From positions 34,003,851-34,067,850 of the forward strand of contig NC_079877.1 of the NCBI RefSeq assembly GCF_029227915.1: DNA of 64,000 bases, read 5' to 3'. Under the pieces are notes generated by a model. That model was not told where the DNA came from, did no database searches, and saw nothing but the letters and a program-made list of their open reading frames with translations. The first letter of the stretch is position 1. Each line of letters opens with the position of its first letter. Position numbers and translations under genes: made by a program. This DNA is from Hydractinia symbiolongicarpus. Taxonomy: Eukaryota > Cnidaria > Hydrozoa > Anthoathecata > Hydractiniidae. This document shows positions 1 to 11,567 of this stretch, in pieces.

Positions 1-195
1 GTCACATAATCGTACCAACGTGTATTTGGCGACATTTTTCTGATATTACTCGGCTGCATCGCTTTTAACAGTGAAACGATTGTCTGTGGGACTTAATTGA
101 ACTGACTTTGGTTTTTCACCTTATAAATGTGATAAATAAAACAATTGTACTCCAAGAAATAACATTCTTCTTTATTTGACATGATTGCTTGAACT

Positions 196-209
196 CAGCG
201 ATTACGCTG
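196..209. other. Second inverted repeat CAGCG-ATTA-CGCTG beside it (representative)
   Basis: Perfect 5-bp arms with a 4-nt loop in the TTACGCTGGGC monomer classes (m1, m3, m6, m8 and relatives). Most other monomers read CAGCGATTACACTG, which breaks one pair, or CAGCTATTACACTG. It is one base away from the 211-225 element, so these classes carry two adjacent small dyads. Confidence 0.6.
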
Positions 210-210
210 G

Positions 211-225
211 GCGCTGTGGTAGCGC
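211..225. other. Conserved GC-rich inverted repeat GCGCT-GTGGT-AGCGC (representative)
   Basis: Five-bp perfect arms around a 5-nt spacer, shown in m1 and present in most monomers as GCGCTGTGGTAGCGC or GCGCTGTGGGAGCGC. The spacer varies (GTGGG, GTGGT, ATGGT) while the arms mostly do not. Some units lose it: GGGCACTGTGGGAGCGC breaks one pair, GGGATCGC at 1336, GGGAGAGC at 10667. It could extrude as a small cruciform or simply be a conserved protein site; neither can be tested from sequence alone. Confidence 0.7.
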
Positions 226-314
226 TTTATTTAAAAATTTAGATAAATAAGTCGGTTTTTACTGTGGGACCAAGCCTAGCTGTTAGCGCGCACTGAAAAA
301 ATAGAGACAGTTTT

Positions 315-330
315 ATGAAATACATTTCAT
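315..330. other. 16-bp dyad ATGAAAT-AC-ATTTCAT (representative)
   Basis: Perfect 7-bp arms around AC. Present in most monomers after AGAGACAGTTTC. The m5-like classes have ATAAAAT-AC-ATTTCAT (one broken pair) and the m14 class has GTATAAT-AC-ATTTTAT. It is a plausible dimeric-protein site or a simple structural element. The ~64-bp deletion in the 309- and 133-bp units begins inside it. Confidence 0.7.
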
Positions 331-1865
331 TGAATTTCTCACGGTATAAGTCTGTGTGAGTTACAACGGTTGCGTCACATATTCGTACCAACATGTATTT
401 AGCAATGTTTTTCTGATATTTCTAGGTTGCATCGCTTTTATCACTGAAACGATTGACTGTGGGATTTAATTGAACTGATTTTGGACTTTGACCTTATAAA
501 TGTGATAAATGACACAATTGGACTTCAAGAAATAACATTCTTCTTAATTTGACATGATTCCTGGAACTCAGCGATTACACTGGGCGCTGTGGGAGCGCTT
601 TATATAAAAATTTAGATAAATAAGTTATTTTTTACTGTGGGACCAAGCCTAGCTGTTAGCGCGTGCTGAAGAAATAGAGATAGTTTTATGAAATACATTT
701 CATTGAATTTCTCACGGTATAAGTCCGTGTAAGGTACAACGGTTGCGTTACATATTCGTACCAACATGTATTTGGCGACATTTTTCTGATATTACTCCGT
801 TGCATCGCTTTTAACAGTGAAACGATTGACTGTGGGACTTGATTGAACTGACTTTGGATTTTCACCTTATAAATGTGATAAATAAAACAATTGTACTCCA
901 AGAAATAACATTCTTCTTTTTTTGACATGATTGCTTGAACAAAGCGATTACGCTGGGCGCTGTGGTAGCGCTTTATTTAAAAATTTAGATAAATAAGTCG
1001 GTTTTTACTGTGGGACCAAGCCTAGCTTTTAGCGCACACTGAAAAAATAGAGACAGTTTCATGAAATACATTTCATTGAATTTCTCACGGTATAAGTCTG
1101 TGTGAGTTACAACGGTTGCGTCACATATTCGTACCAACATTTATTTAGCAATGTTTTTCTGATATTTCTAGGTTGCATCGCTTTTATCAGTGAAACGATT
1201 GACTGTGGGATTTAATTGAACTGATTTTGGACTTTGACCTTATAAATGTGATAAATGAGACAATTGGACTTCAAGAAATAACATTCTTCTTAATTTGACA
1301 TGATTCCTGGAAGTCAGCGATTACACCGGGCGCTGTGGGATCGCTTTATATAAAAATTTAGATAAATAAGTTATTTCTTACTGTGGGACCAAGCCTAGCT
1401 GTTAGCGCGTGCTGAAGAAATAGAGATAGATTCATGAAATACATTTCATTGAATTTTTCACGGTATAAGTCCGTGTAAGGTACAACGGTTGCGTTACATA
1501 TTCGTACCAACATGTATTTAGCAATGTTTTTCTGATATTACTAGGTTGCACCGCTTTTAACAGTGAAACGATTGACTGTGGGACTTAATTGAACTGATTT
1601 TGGACTTTGACCTTATAAATGTGATAAATGACACAATTGGACTTCAAGAAATAACATTCTTCTTAATTTGAAATGATTGCTGGAACTCAGCGATAACACT
1701 GGGCACTGTGGGAGCGCTTTATTTAAAGACTTAGATAAATAAGTCAGTTTTTACTGTGGGACCAATCCTGGCCGTTAGCGTGCACTGAGTAAATAGAGAG
1801 AGTTTCATAAAATACATTTCATTTACTTTCTAACGGCATCAGTCCGTTTGAGTTACAACGGTTGC

Positions 1866-3730
1866 GTCACATAATCGTACCAACGTGTATTTGGCGACAT
1901 TTTTCTGATATTACTCGGTTGCATCGCTTTTAACAGTGAAACGATTGTCTGTGGGACTTAATTGAACTGACTTTGGTTTTTCACCTTATAAATGTGATAA
2001 ATAAAACAATTGTACTCCAAGAAATAACATTCTTCTTTATTTGACATGATTGCTTGAACTCAGCGATTACGCTGGGCGCTGTGGTAGCGCTTTATTTAAA
2101 AATTTAGATAAATAAGTCGGTTTTTACTGTGGGACCAAGCCTAGCTGTTAGCGCGCACTGAAAAAATAGAGACAGTTTTATGAAATACATTTCATTGAAT
2201 TTCTCACGGTATAAGTCTGTGTGAGTTACAACGGTTGCGTCACATATTCGTACCAACATGTATTTAGCAATGTTTTTCTGATATTTCTAGGTTGCATCGC
2301 TTTTATCACTGAAACGATTGACTGTGGGATTTAATTGAACTGATTTTGGACTTTGACCTTATAAATGTGATAAATGACACAATTGGACTTCAAGAAATAA
2401 CATTCTTCTTAATTTGACATGATTCCTGGAACTCAGCGATTACACTGGGCGCTGTGGGAGCGCTTTATATAAAAATTTAGATAAATAAGTTATTTTTTAC
2501 TGTGGGACCAAGCCTAGCTGTTAGCGCGTGCTGAAGAAATAGAGATAGTTTTATGAAATACATTTCATTGAATTTCTCACGGTATAAGTCCGTGTAAGGT
2601 ACAACGGTTGCGTTACATATTCGTACCAACATGTATTTGGCGACATTTTTCTGATATTACTCCGTTGCATCGCTTTTAACAGTGAAACGATTGACTGTGG
2701 GACTTGATTGAACTGACTTTGGATTTTCACCTTATAAATGTGATAAATAAAACAATTGTACTCCAAGAAATAACATTCTTCTTTTTTTGACATGATTGCT
2801 TGAACAAAGCGATTACGCTGGGCGCTGTGGTAGCGCTTTATTTAAAAATTTAGATAAATAAGTCGGTTTTTACTGTGGGACCAAGCCTAGCTTTTAGCGC
2901 ACACTGAAAAAATAGAGACAGTTTCATGAAATACATTTCATTGAATTTCTCACGGTATAAGTCTGTGTGAGTTACAACGGTTGCGTCACATATTCGTACC
3001 AACATTTATTTAGCAATGTTTTTCTGATATTTCTAGGTTGCATCGCTTTTATCAGTGAAACGATTGACTGTGGGATTTAATTGAACTGATTTTGGACTTT
3101 GACCTTATAAATGTGATAAATGAGACAATTGGACTTCAAGAAATAACATTCTTCTTAATATGACATGATTCCTGGAACTCAGCGATTACACTGGGCGCTG
3201 TGGGAGCGCTTCATATAAAAATTTAGATAAATAAGTTATTTTTTACTGTGGGACCAAGCCTAGCTGTTAGCGCGTGCTGAAGAAATAGAGATAGATTCAT
3301 GAAATACATTTCATTGAATTTCTCACGGTATAAGTCCGTGTAAGGTACAACGGTTGCGTTACATATTCGTACCAACATGTATTTAGCAATGTTTTTCTGA
3401 TATTACTAGGTTGCACCGCTTTTAACAGTGAAACGATTGACTGTGGGACTTAATTGAACTGATTTTGGACTTTGACCTTATAAATGTGATAAATGACACA
3501 ATTGGATTTCAAGAAATAACATTCTTCTTAATTTGAAATGATTGCTGGAACTCAGCGATAACACTGGGCACTGTGGGAGCGCTTTATTTAAAGACTTAGA
3601 TAAATAAGTCAGTTTTTACTCTGGGACCAATCCTGGCCGTTAGCGCGCACTGAGTAAATAGAGAGAGTTTCATAAAAGACATTTCATTTACTTTCTAACG
3701 GCATCAGTCCGTTTGAGTTACAACGGTTGC
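1866..3730 (+). repeat. 5-monomer higher-order repeat, copy 2
   Basis: Starts 1866, 2239, 2612, 2985 and 3358; the offset to copy 1 is exactly 1,865 bp (5 x 373), with no indels seen. Its last monomer carries ACTCTGGGACC and AAAAGACATTTC where copy 1 has ACTGTGGGACC and AAAATACATTTC. Those copy-2 variants, not the copy-1 ones, reappear at about 14.45, 38.70 and 47.28 kb just before the monomer-11 type. Copy 2 is therefore the version belonging to the longer 29-monomer order. Confidence 0.93.
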
Positions 3731-5178
3731 GTCACATAATCGTACCAACGTGTATTTAGCGACATTTTTCTGATATTACTCGGTTGCATCGCTTTTAACA
3801 GTGAAACGATTGACTGTGAGTCTTAATTGAACTGACTTTGGACTTTGAGCTTATAAATGTGATAAATAACACAATTGGACTCCAAGAATTAACATTCTTT
3901 TTGATTTGACATGATTGCTGGAACTCAGCGATTACACTGGGCGCCGTGGTAGCGCTTTATTTAAAAACTTAGATAAGTAAGTCATTTTTTACTGTGGAAC
4001 CAATGCTAGTCGTTAGCGCGCGGTGAAGAAATAGAGACAGTTTCATGAAATACATTTCATTGAATTTCTCACTGTATAAGTCCGTGTGAGGTACAACGGT
4101 TGCGTTACATATTCGTACCAACATGTATTTAGCAATGTTTTTCTGATATTGCTAGGTTGAATCGCTTTTAACAGTGAAACGATTGACTGTGGGACTTAAT
4201 GAACTGATTTTGGACTTTGACCTTATAAATGTGATAAGTAACACAAGTAGACTTTAAGAAATAATATTCTTCTTGATTTGACATGATTCCTGGAACACAG
4301 CGATTACACTGGGCGCTGTGGGAGCGCTTTATATAAAAATTTAGATAAATAAGTTATTTTTTACAGTGGGACCAAGCCTAGCTGTTAGCGCGCGGTGAAG
4401 AAATAGAGACAGTTTCATGAAATACATTTCATTGAATTTCTCACTGTATAAGTCCGTGTCAGGTACAACGGTTGCGTTACATATTCGTACCAACATGTAT
4501 TTAGCAATGTTTTTCTGATATTGCTAGGTTGCATCGTTTTTAACAGTGAAACGATTGACTGTGGGACTTAATGCACTGATTTTGGACTTTGACTTTATAA
4601 ATGTGATAAATGACACAATTGGACTTTAAGAAAATACATTCTTCTTAATTTGACATGATTCCTGGAACTCAGCGATTACACTGGGCGCTGTGGGAGCGCT
4701 TTATATAAAAATTTAGATAAATAAGTTATTTTTTACAGTGGGATCAATCCTAGCTGTTAGCGCGCACTGAGTATATAGAGAGAGTTTCATAAAATACATT
4801 TCATTTACTTTCTTACGGCATCAGTCCGTTTGAGTTACAACGGTTGCGTCACCTAATCGTACCAACATGTATTTAGCGACATTTTTCTGATATTACTCGG
4901 TTGCAACGCTTTTAACAGTGAAACGATTGACTGTGAGACTTAATTGAACTGACTTTGGACTTTGACCTTATAAATGTGATAAATAACACAATTGGACTTC
5001 AAGAATTAATATTCTTCTTGATTTGACATGATTGCTGGAACTGAGCGATTACACTTGGCGCTATGGTAGCGCTTTATTTAAAAATTTAGATAAGTTAGTC
5101 ATTTTTTACTGTGGGACCAATCCTAGCCGTTAACGCGTGCTGAAAAAATAGAGATGGTTTCGTATAATACATTTTATT

Positions 5179-5189
5179 GACTTTGACTT
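5179..5189 (+). repeat. GACTTTGACTT microduplication tag of the 379-bp monomer class
   Basis: Near the end of this monomer TTGACTTTGACTTCC replaces the single TTGACTTTC. The extra GACTTT accounts for the 378-379-bp length. The tag recurs near 8167, 16000, 20108, 22722, 25336, 29813, 32427, 41006, 48840, 52199 and 55987. Related units at about 54,537 and 59,066 have the same context (TCGTATAATACATTTTATTGAC, TATCGCAATCAG) without the duplication, so the tag was added to an untagged ancestor or lost once. Confidence 0.82.
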
Positions 5190-5826
5190 CCTATCGCAAT
5201 CAGTCCGTTTGAGTTACAACGGTTGCGACACATATTCGTACAAACATCTATTTAGCAATATCTTTCTGATTATACAAGTTTGCATCGCTTTTAACAGTGA
5301 AACGACTGACTGTGGGACTTAATTGAACTGATTTTGAACTCTGACCTTATAAATGTGATCAATGACACAATTGGACTCCAAGAACAAACATTCTTCTTAA
5401 TTTGACATGATTCCTGGAACTCAGCGATTACACTGGGCGCTGTGGGAGCGCTTTATATAAAAATTTAGATAAAAAAGTCGGTTTTTACTGTGGGACCAAG
5501 CCTAGCTGTTAGCGCGCGCTGAAGGAATAGAGACAGTTTCATGAAATACATTTCATTGAATTTCTCACGGTATACGTCCGTGTGAGGTACAATGGTTGCG
5601 TTACATATTCGTACCAACATGTATTTAGCAATGTTTTTCTGATATTGCTAGGTTGCATCGCTTTTAACAGTGAAACGGTGGACTGTGGGACTTAATTCAA
5701 CTGATATTGGACTTTGACCTTATAAATGTGATAAATGACACAATTGGACTCCAAGAAATAACATTCTTCTTAATTTGACATGATTGCTGGAACTCAGCTA
5801 TTACACTGGGCGCTGTGGGAGCGCTT

Positions 5827-5835
5827 TATATAAAA
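5827..5835 (+). promoter_or_regulatory. TATATAAAA TATA-like box (representative)
   Basis: TATATAAAA directly follows the GCGC hairpin in roughly half of the monomers (another example at 601-609) and fits the eukaryotic TATA consensus. Other classes have TATTTAAAA there. Satellite transcripts are known in many eukaryotes, but nothing here shows that this box is used; in AT-rich DNA a match is cheap. No initiator or downstream element was identified. Confidence 0.3.
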
Positions 5836-5883
5836 ATTGAGATTACAAAGTCATTTTTTACTGTGGGACCAAGCCTAGCTGTT

Positions 5884-5893
5884 AGCGCGCGCT
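5884..5893. other. CpG-dense palindromic core AGCGCGCGCT (representative)
   Basis: A 10-bp palindrome with GCGCGCGC inside, in an otherwise AT-rich monomer. It is the most variable site between classes: AGCGCGCACT, AGCGCGTGCT, AGCGCGCGGT, AGCGCGCAGT, AGCGTGCACT, AACGCGTGCT, AGAGCGCGCT. Several variants are CpG to TpG or CpA changes. Confidence 0.65.
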
Positions 5894-8800
5894 GAATAAA
5901 TAGAGACGTCTTCAAACCCTACCTTTCAATGACTTTCTAACGGTATCAATTCGTTTGAGTTACAACGATTCCTTCACATATTCGTACCAACATGTATTTA
6001 GCGATACTCTTCTGATGTTACTAGGTTGCATCGCTTTTAATAGTGAATCGATGGACAGTGGGACTTAATTGAACTGATTTTGGACTTTGATCTTATAAAT
6101 GTGATAAATGACACAATTGGACTTCAAGAAACAACATTCTTCTTAATTTGAAATGATTGCTGGAACTCAGCGATTATACTTGGCGCTGTGGGAGCGCTTT
6201 ATATAAAAATTTAGATAAATAAGTTATTTTTTACTGTGGGACCAAGCCTAGCTGTTAGCGCGCGCTGAAGAAATAGAGACAGTTTCATGAAATACATTTC
6301 ATTGAATTTCTCACTGTATAAGTCCGTGTGAGGTACAACGGTTGCGTGACATATTCGTACCAACATGTATTTGGCAATGTTTTTCTGATATTGCTAGGTT
6401 GCATCGCTTTTAACAGTGAAACGATTGACTGTGGGACTTAATGAACTGATTTTGGATATTGACCTTATAAATGTGATAAGTAACACAAGTAGACTTTAAG
6501 AAATAATATTCTTCTTAATTTGACATGATTCCTGGAACTCAGCGATTACACTGGGCGCTGTGGGAGCGCTTTATATAAAAATTTAGATAAATAAGTTATT
6601 TTTTACAGTGGGACCAATCCTAGCTGTTAGCGCGCACTGAGTATATAGAGAGAGTTTCATAAAATACATTTCATTTACTTTCTAACGGCATCAGTCCGTT
6701 TGAGTTACAACGGTTGCGTCACCTAATCGTACCAACATGTATTTAGCAATATCTTTCTGATTATACAAGTTTGCATCGCTTTTAACAGTGAAACGACTGA
6801 CTGTGGGACTTAATTGAACTGATTTTGGACTCTGACCTTATAAATGTGATCAATGACACAATTGGACTCCAAGAACAAACATTCTTCTTAATTTGACATG
6901 ATTCCTGGAACTCAGCGATTACACTGGGCGCTGTGGGAGCGCTTTATATAAAAATTTATATCAATAAGATATTTCTTACTGTGGGACCAAGCCTAGCTGT
7001 CAGCGCGCGCTGAAGGAATAGAGACAGTTTCATGAAATACATTTCATTGAATTTCTCACGGTATAAGTCCGTGTGAGGTACAATGGTTGCGTTACATATT
7101 CGTACCAACATGTATTTAGCAATGTTTTTCTGATATTGCTAGGTTGCATCGCTTTTAACAGTGAAACGATTGACTGTGGGACTTAATGAACTGATTTTGG
7201 ACTTTGACCTTATAAATATGATAACTGACACAATTCGGCTTCAAGAAATAACATTCTTCTTAATTTGAAATGATTGCTGGAACTCAGCGATTACACTGGG
7301 CGCTGTGGGAGCGCTTTATATAAAAATTTAGATAAATAAGTTATTTTTTACTGTGGGACCAAGCCTAGCTGTTAGCGCGCAGTGAAGAAATAGAGACAGT
7401 TTCATGAAATACATTTCATTGAATTTCTCACTGTATAAGTCCGTGTGAGGTACAACGGTTGCGTTACATATTCGTACCAACATGTATTTAGCAATGTTTT
7501 TCTGATATTGCTAGGTTGCATCGCTTTTAACAGTGAAACGATGGACAGTGGGACTTAATTGAACTGATTTTGGACTTTGATCTTATCAATGTGATAAATG
7601 ACACAATTGGACTTCAAGAAATAACATTCTTTTTGATTTGACATGATTGCTGGAACTCAGCGATTACAATGGGCGCTGTGGTAGCGTTTTAGTTAAAAAC
7701 TTAGATAAGTAAGTCATTTTTTAATGTGGGACCAAGCCTAGCTGTTAGCGCACGCTGAATAAATAGAGACGTCTTCAAACCCTACATTTCAATGACTTTC
7801 TAACGGTATCAATTCGTTTGAGTTACAACGATTGCGTCACATATTCGTACCAACATGTATTTAGCGAGACTCTTCTGATGTTACTAGGTTGCATCGCTTT
7901 TAACAGTGAATCGATGGACAGTGGGACTTAATTGAACTGATTTTGGACTTTGATCTTATAAATTTTATAAATGACACAATTGGACTTTAAGAAATAACAT
8001 TCTTCTTAATGTGACATGATTGCTGGAACTGAGCGATTACACTTGGCGCAATGGTAGCGCTTTATTTAAAAATTTAGATAAGTTAGTCATTTTTTACTGT
8101 GGGACCAATCCTAGCCGTTAACGCGTGCTGAAAAAATAGAGATGGTTTCGTATAATACATTTTACTGACTTTGACTTTCTATCGCAATCAGTCCGTTTGA
8201 GTTACAACGGTTGCGACACATATTCGTACAAACATCTATTTAGCAATATCTTTCTGATTATACAAGTTTGCATCGCTTTTAACAGTGAAACGACTGACTG
8301 TGGGACTTAATTGAACTGATTTTGGACTCTGACCTTATAAATGTGATCAATGACACAATTGGACTCCAAGAACAAACATTCTTCTTAATTTGACATGATT
8401 CCTGGAACTCAGCGATTACACTGGGCGCTGTGGGAGCGCTTTATATAAAAATTTAGATAAATAAGTTATTTTTTACTGTGGGACCAAGCCTAGCTGTTAG
8501 CGCGCAGTGAAGAAATAGAGACAGTTTCATGAAATACATTTCATTGAATTTCTCACTGTATAAGTCCGTGTGAGGTACAACGGTTGCGTTACATATTCGT
8601 ACCAACATGTATTTAGCAATGTTTTTCTGATATTGCTAGGTTGCATCGCTTTTAACAGTGAAACGATGGACAGTGGGACTTAATGGAATTGATTTTGGAC
8701 TTTGATCTTATCAATGTGATAAATGACACAATTGGACTTCAAGAAATAACATTCTTTTTGATTTGACATGATTGCTGGAACTCAGCGATTACACTGGGTG

Positions 8801-9333
8801 CTGTGGTAGCGCTTTATTTAAAAACTTAGATAAGTAAGTTATTTTTTAATGTGGGACCAAGCCTAGCTGTTAGCGCGCGCTGAATAAATAGAGACGTCTT
8901 CAAACCCTACATTTCAATGACTTTCTAACGGTTTCAATTCGTTTGAGTTACAACGGTTGCGTCACATATTCGTACCAACATGTATTTAGCGAGACTCTTC
9001 TGATGTTACTAGGTTGCATCGCTTTTAACAGTGAATCGATGGACAGTGGGACTTAATTGAACTGATTTTGGACTTTGATCTTATAAATTTTATAAATGAC
9101 ACAATTGGACTTCAAGAAATAACATTCTTCTTAATTTGACATGATTCCTGGAACTCAGCGATTACACTGGGCGCTGTGGGAGCGCTTTATATAAAAATTT
9201 AGATAAATAAGTTATTTTTTACTGTGGGACCAAGCCTAGCTGTTAGCGCGCAGTGAAGAAATAGAGACAGTTTCATGAAATACATTTCATTGAATTTCTC
9301 ACTGTATAAGTCCGTGTGAGGTACAACGGTTGC

Positions 9334-11567
9334 GTTACATATTCGTACCAACATGTATTTAGCAATGTTTTTCTGATATTGCTAGGTTGCATCGCTTTTA
9401 ACAGTGAAACGATGGACAGTGGGACTTAATGGAATTGATTTTGGACTTTGATCTTATCAATGTGATAAATGACACACTTGGACTTCAAGAAATAACATTC
9501 TTTTTGATTTGACATGATTGCTGGAACTCAGCGATTACACTGGGCACTGCGGGAGCGCTTTATTTACACACTTAGATAGATAAGTCAGTTTTTACTGTGG
9601 GACCAATCCTGGCCGTTAGTGCGCACTGAGTAAATAGAGAGAGTTTCATAAAATACATTTCATTTACTTTCTAACGGATCAGTCCGTTTGAGTTACAACG
9701 GTTGCGTCACATAATCGTACCAAAGTGTATTTAGCGACATTTTTCTGATATTACTCGGTTGCATCGCTTTTAACAGTGAAACGATTGACTGTGGGTCTTA
9801 ATTGAACTGACTTTGGACTTTCACCTTATAAATGTGATAAGTAACACAATTAGACTTTAAGAAATAATATTCTTCTTAATTTGACATGATTCCTGGAACT
9901 CAGCGATTACACTGGGCACTGTGGGAGCGCTTTATTTAAAGACTTAGATAAATCAGTCAGTTTTTACTGTGGGACCAATCCTAGCCGTTAGCGAGCTGAA
10001 AAAATAAAGACAGTTTCATAAAATAAATTTCATTGACTTTCTCACGGTATCAGTCCATTTGAGTTACAACGGCTACGTCACATATTCGTACCAACATGTA
10101 TTTAGCGATACTCTTCTGATGTTACTAGGTTGCATCGATTTTAACAGTGAATCGATGGACATTGGGACTTAATTGAACTAATTTTGGACTTTGATCTTAT
10201 AAATGTGATAAATGACACAATTGGACTTCAAGAAATAACATTCTTCTTAATTTGAAATGATTGCTGGAACTCAGCGATTACACTGGGCGCTGTGGGAGCG
10301 CTTTATATAAAAATTTAGATAAATAAGTTATTTTTTACTGTGGGCCCAAGCCTAGCTGTTAGAGCGCGCTGAAGAAATAGAGACAGTTTCATGAAATACA
10401 TTTCATTGAATTTCTCACTGTATACGTCCGTTTGAGTTACAACGATTGCGTCACATATTTTTACCAACATGTATTTAGCGATACTCTTCTGATGTTACTA
10501 GGTTGCGTCGCTTTTAACAGTGAAACGATTGACTGTGGGACTTAATTGAACTGATTTTGGACTTTGACCTTTTAAATGTGATAAATGACACAAGTGGACT
10601 TCAAGAAATAACATTCTTCTTAATTTGAAATGATTGCTGGAACTCAGCGATTACACTGGGCGCTGTGGGAGAGCTTTATATAAAAATTTTAATAAATAAG
10701 TTATTTTTTACTGTGAGACCAAGCCTAGCTGTTAGCGCGCGCTGAAGAAATAGAGACAGCTTTATGAAATACATTTCATTGAATTTCTCACTGTATAAGT
10801 CCGTGTGAGGTACAACGGTTGCGTGACATATTCGTACCAACATGTATTTGGCAATGTTTTTCTGATATTGCTAGGTTGCATCGCTTTTAACAGTGAAACG
10901 ATTGACTGTGGGACTTAATGAACTGATTTTGGACTTTGACCTTGTAAATGTGACAAGTAACACAAGTAGACTTTAAGAAATAATATTCTTCTAAATTTGA
11001 CATGATTCCTGGAACTCAGCGATTACACTGGGCGCTGTGGGAGCGCTTTATATAAAAATTTAGATAAATAAGTTATTTTTTACTGTGGGCCCAAGCCCAG
11101 CTGTTAGCGCGCGGTGAAGAAATAGAGACAGTTTCATGAAATACATTTCATGTAATTTCTCACTGTATACGTCCGTTTGAGTTACAACGATTGCGTCACA
11201 TATTTGTACCAACATGTATTTAGCGATACTCTTCTGATGTTACTAGGTTGCGTCGCTTTTAACAGTGAAACGATTGACTGTGGGACTTAATTGAACTGAT
11301 TTTGGACTTTGACCTTATAAATGTGATAAATGACACAAGTGGACTTCAGGAAATAACATTCTTCTTAATTTGAAATGATTGCTGGAACTTAGCGATTACA
11401 CTGGGCACTGTGGGAGCGCTTTAATTAAAGACTTAGATAAATAAGTCAGTTTTTACTGTGGGACCAATCCTGGCCGTTAGCGCGCACTGAGTAAATAGAG
11501 AGAGTTTCATAAAATACATTTCATTTACTTTCTAACGGCATCAGTCCGTTTGAGTTACAACGGTTGC
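9334..11567 (+). repeat. Ordered block of monomers 26-31, first of three copies
   Basis: Starts 9334, 9706, 10077, 10450, 10823 and 11195. Markers: ACTGCGGGAGCGC followed by TTTACACACTTAGATAG (~9547-9580); GTACCAAAGTGTATTTAGCG (9718); GTTAGCGAGCTGAAAAAATA (~9989); AACGGCTACGTCAC (10069); CATATTTTTACCAAC (10454); GTGGGAGAGC (10667). The same run occurs at about 33.97-36.20 and 42.55-44.78 kb. The first monomer's tail plus m27-m28 are only 371-372 bp because of single-base deletions (for example AACGGATCAG for AACGGCATCAG) that are shared in all three copies, so the copies descend from one block. Confidence 0.88.

Larger units (their letters stand above)
1..373 (+). repeat. Reference monomer (m1), 373 bp
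   Basis: First full unit, used here as coordinate reference. It starts GTCACATAATCGTACC and ends GTTACAACGGTTGC just before the next phase site at 374. Three CTGTGG words begin at 84, 214 and 262. Adjacent small inverted repeats lie at 196-209 and 211-225, and a 16-bp dyad at 315-330. This monomer class has GGCGACATTTTTC near the start and ACTTTGGTTTTTCACC plus GATAAATAAAAC in the middle. It recurs at 1866, 17913, 37321 (head), 38813 (head) and 45900 (head), which makes it a marker for tracking block copies. Confidence 0.95.
1..1865 (+). repeat. 5-monomer higher-order repeat, copy 1
   Basis: Five 373-bp monomers (starts 1, 374, 747, 1120, 1493) that differ from one another but match the next five in order. 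Markers by position: m1 TTGGTTTTTCACC; m2 ATATTTCTAGG with TTTTATCAC; m3 ATTACTCCG; m4 AACATTTATTTAGC; m5 GGTTGCACCGC and AACTCAGCGATAACACTGGGC. Differences from copy 2 are few and lie mostly in the fourth and fifth monomers (for example GTGGGATCGC near 1336 versus GTGGGAGCGC near 3201). The window edge cuts in at the phase start, so more copies may lie upstream. Confidence 0.93.
3731..9333 (+). repeat. Ordered block of monomers 11-25
   Basis: Fifteen monomers (starts 3731, 4104, 4476, 4848, 5227, 5600, 5973, 6346, 6718, 7091, 7463, 7836, 8215, 8588, 8961). They have distinct markers but do not form a simple short HOR among themselves. Recognisable types: m11 GACTGTGAGTCTTAATT and TTTGAGCTTATAAA; m14 and m22 end with the GACTTTGACTT tag; m16 ends in AAAATTGAGATTACAAAG; m17 has GATTCCTTCACA; m19 has TTAGCAATATCTTTCTGATT; m22 and m25 have AGCGAGACTCTTCTGATG. 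The same order returns in parts at 13-16, 20-30 and 47.4-53.4 kb. Confidence 0.85.

Noticed and set aside
9-25. CENP-B box (NTTCGNNNNANNCGGGN) in the ATTCGTACCAACATGTA region of monomers
   Set aside because: TTCG and the central A fit in the ATTCG classes, but the CGGG half is ATGT, and m1-type units have AATCG. Too few matches to call a box.
221-235. Bacterial-type promoters or rho-independent terminators at the hairpins and AT-rich runs
   Set aside because: The hairpin arms are only 5 bp, no genes flank them, and the array is of eukaryotic satellite type, so such calls would be chance matches.
686-928. 80-residue open frame on the minus strand (also at 2551, 13372, 18598, 37633, 46212), beginning MSKKEE or MSNKEE
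   Set aside because: It lies wholly within one monomer class and recurs only where that class was copied. Other classes break the frame with stops or indels, it resembles no protein family I know, and it has no start context or codon bias. An accidental frame in a satellite is the simplest reading.
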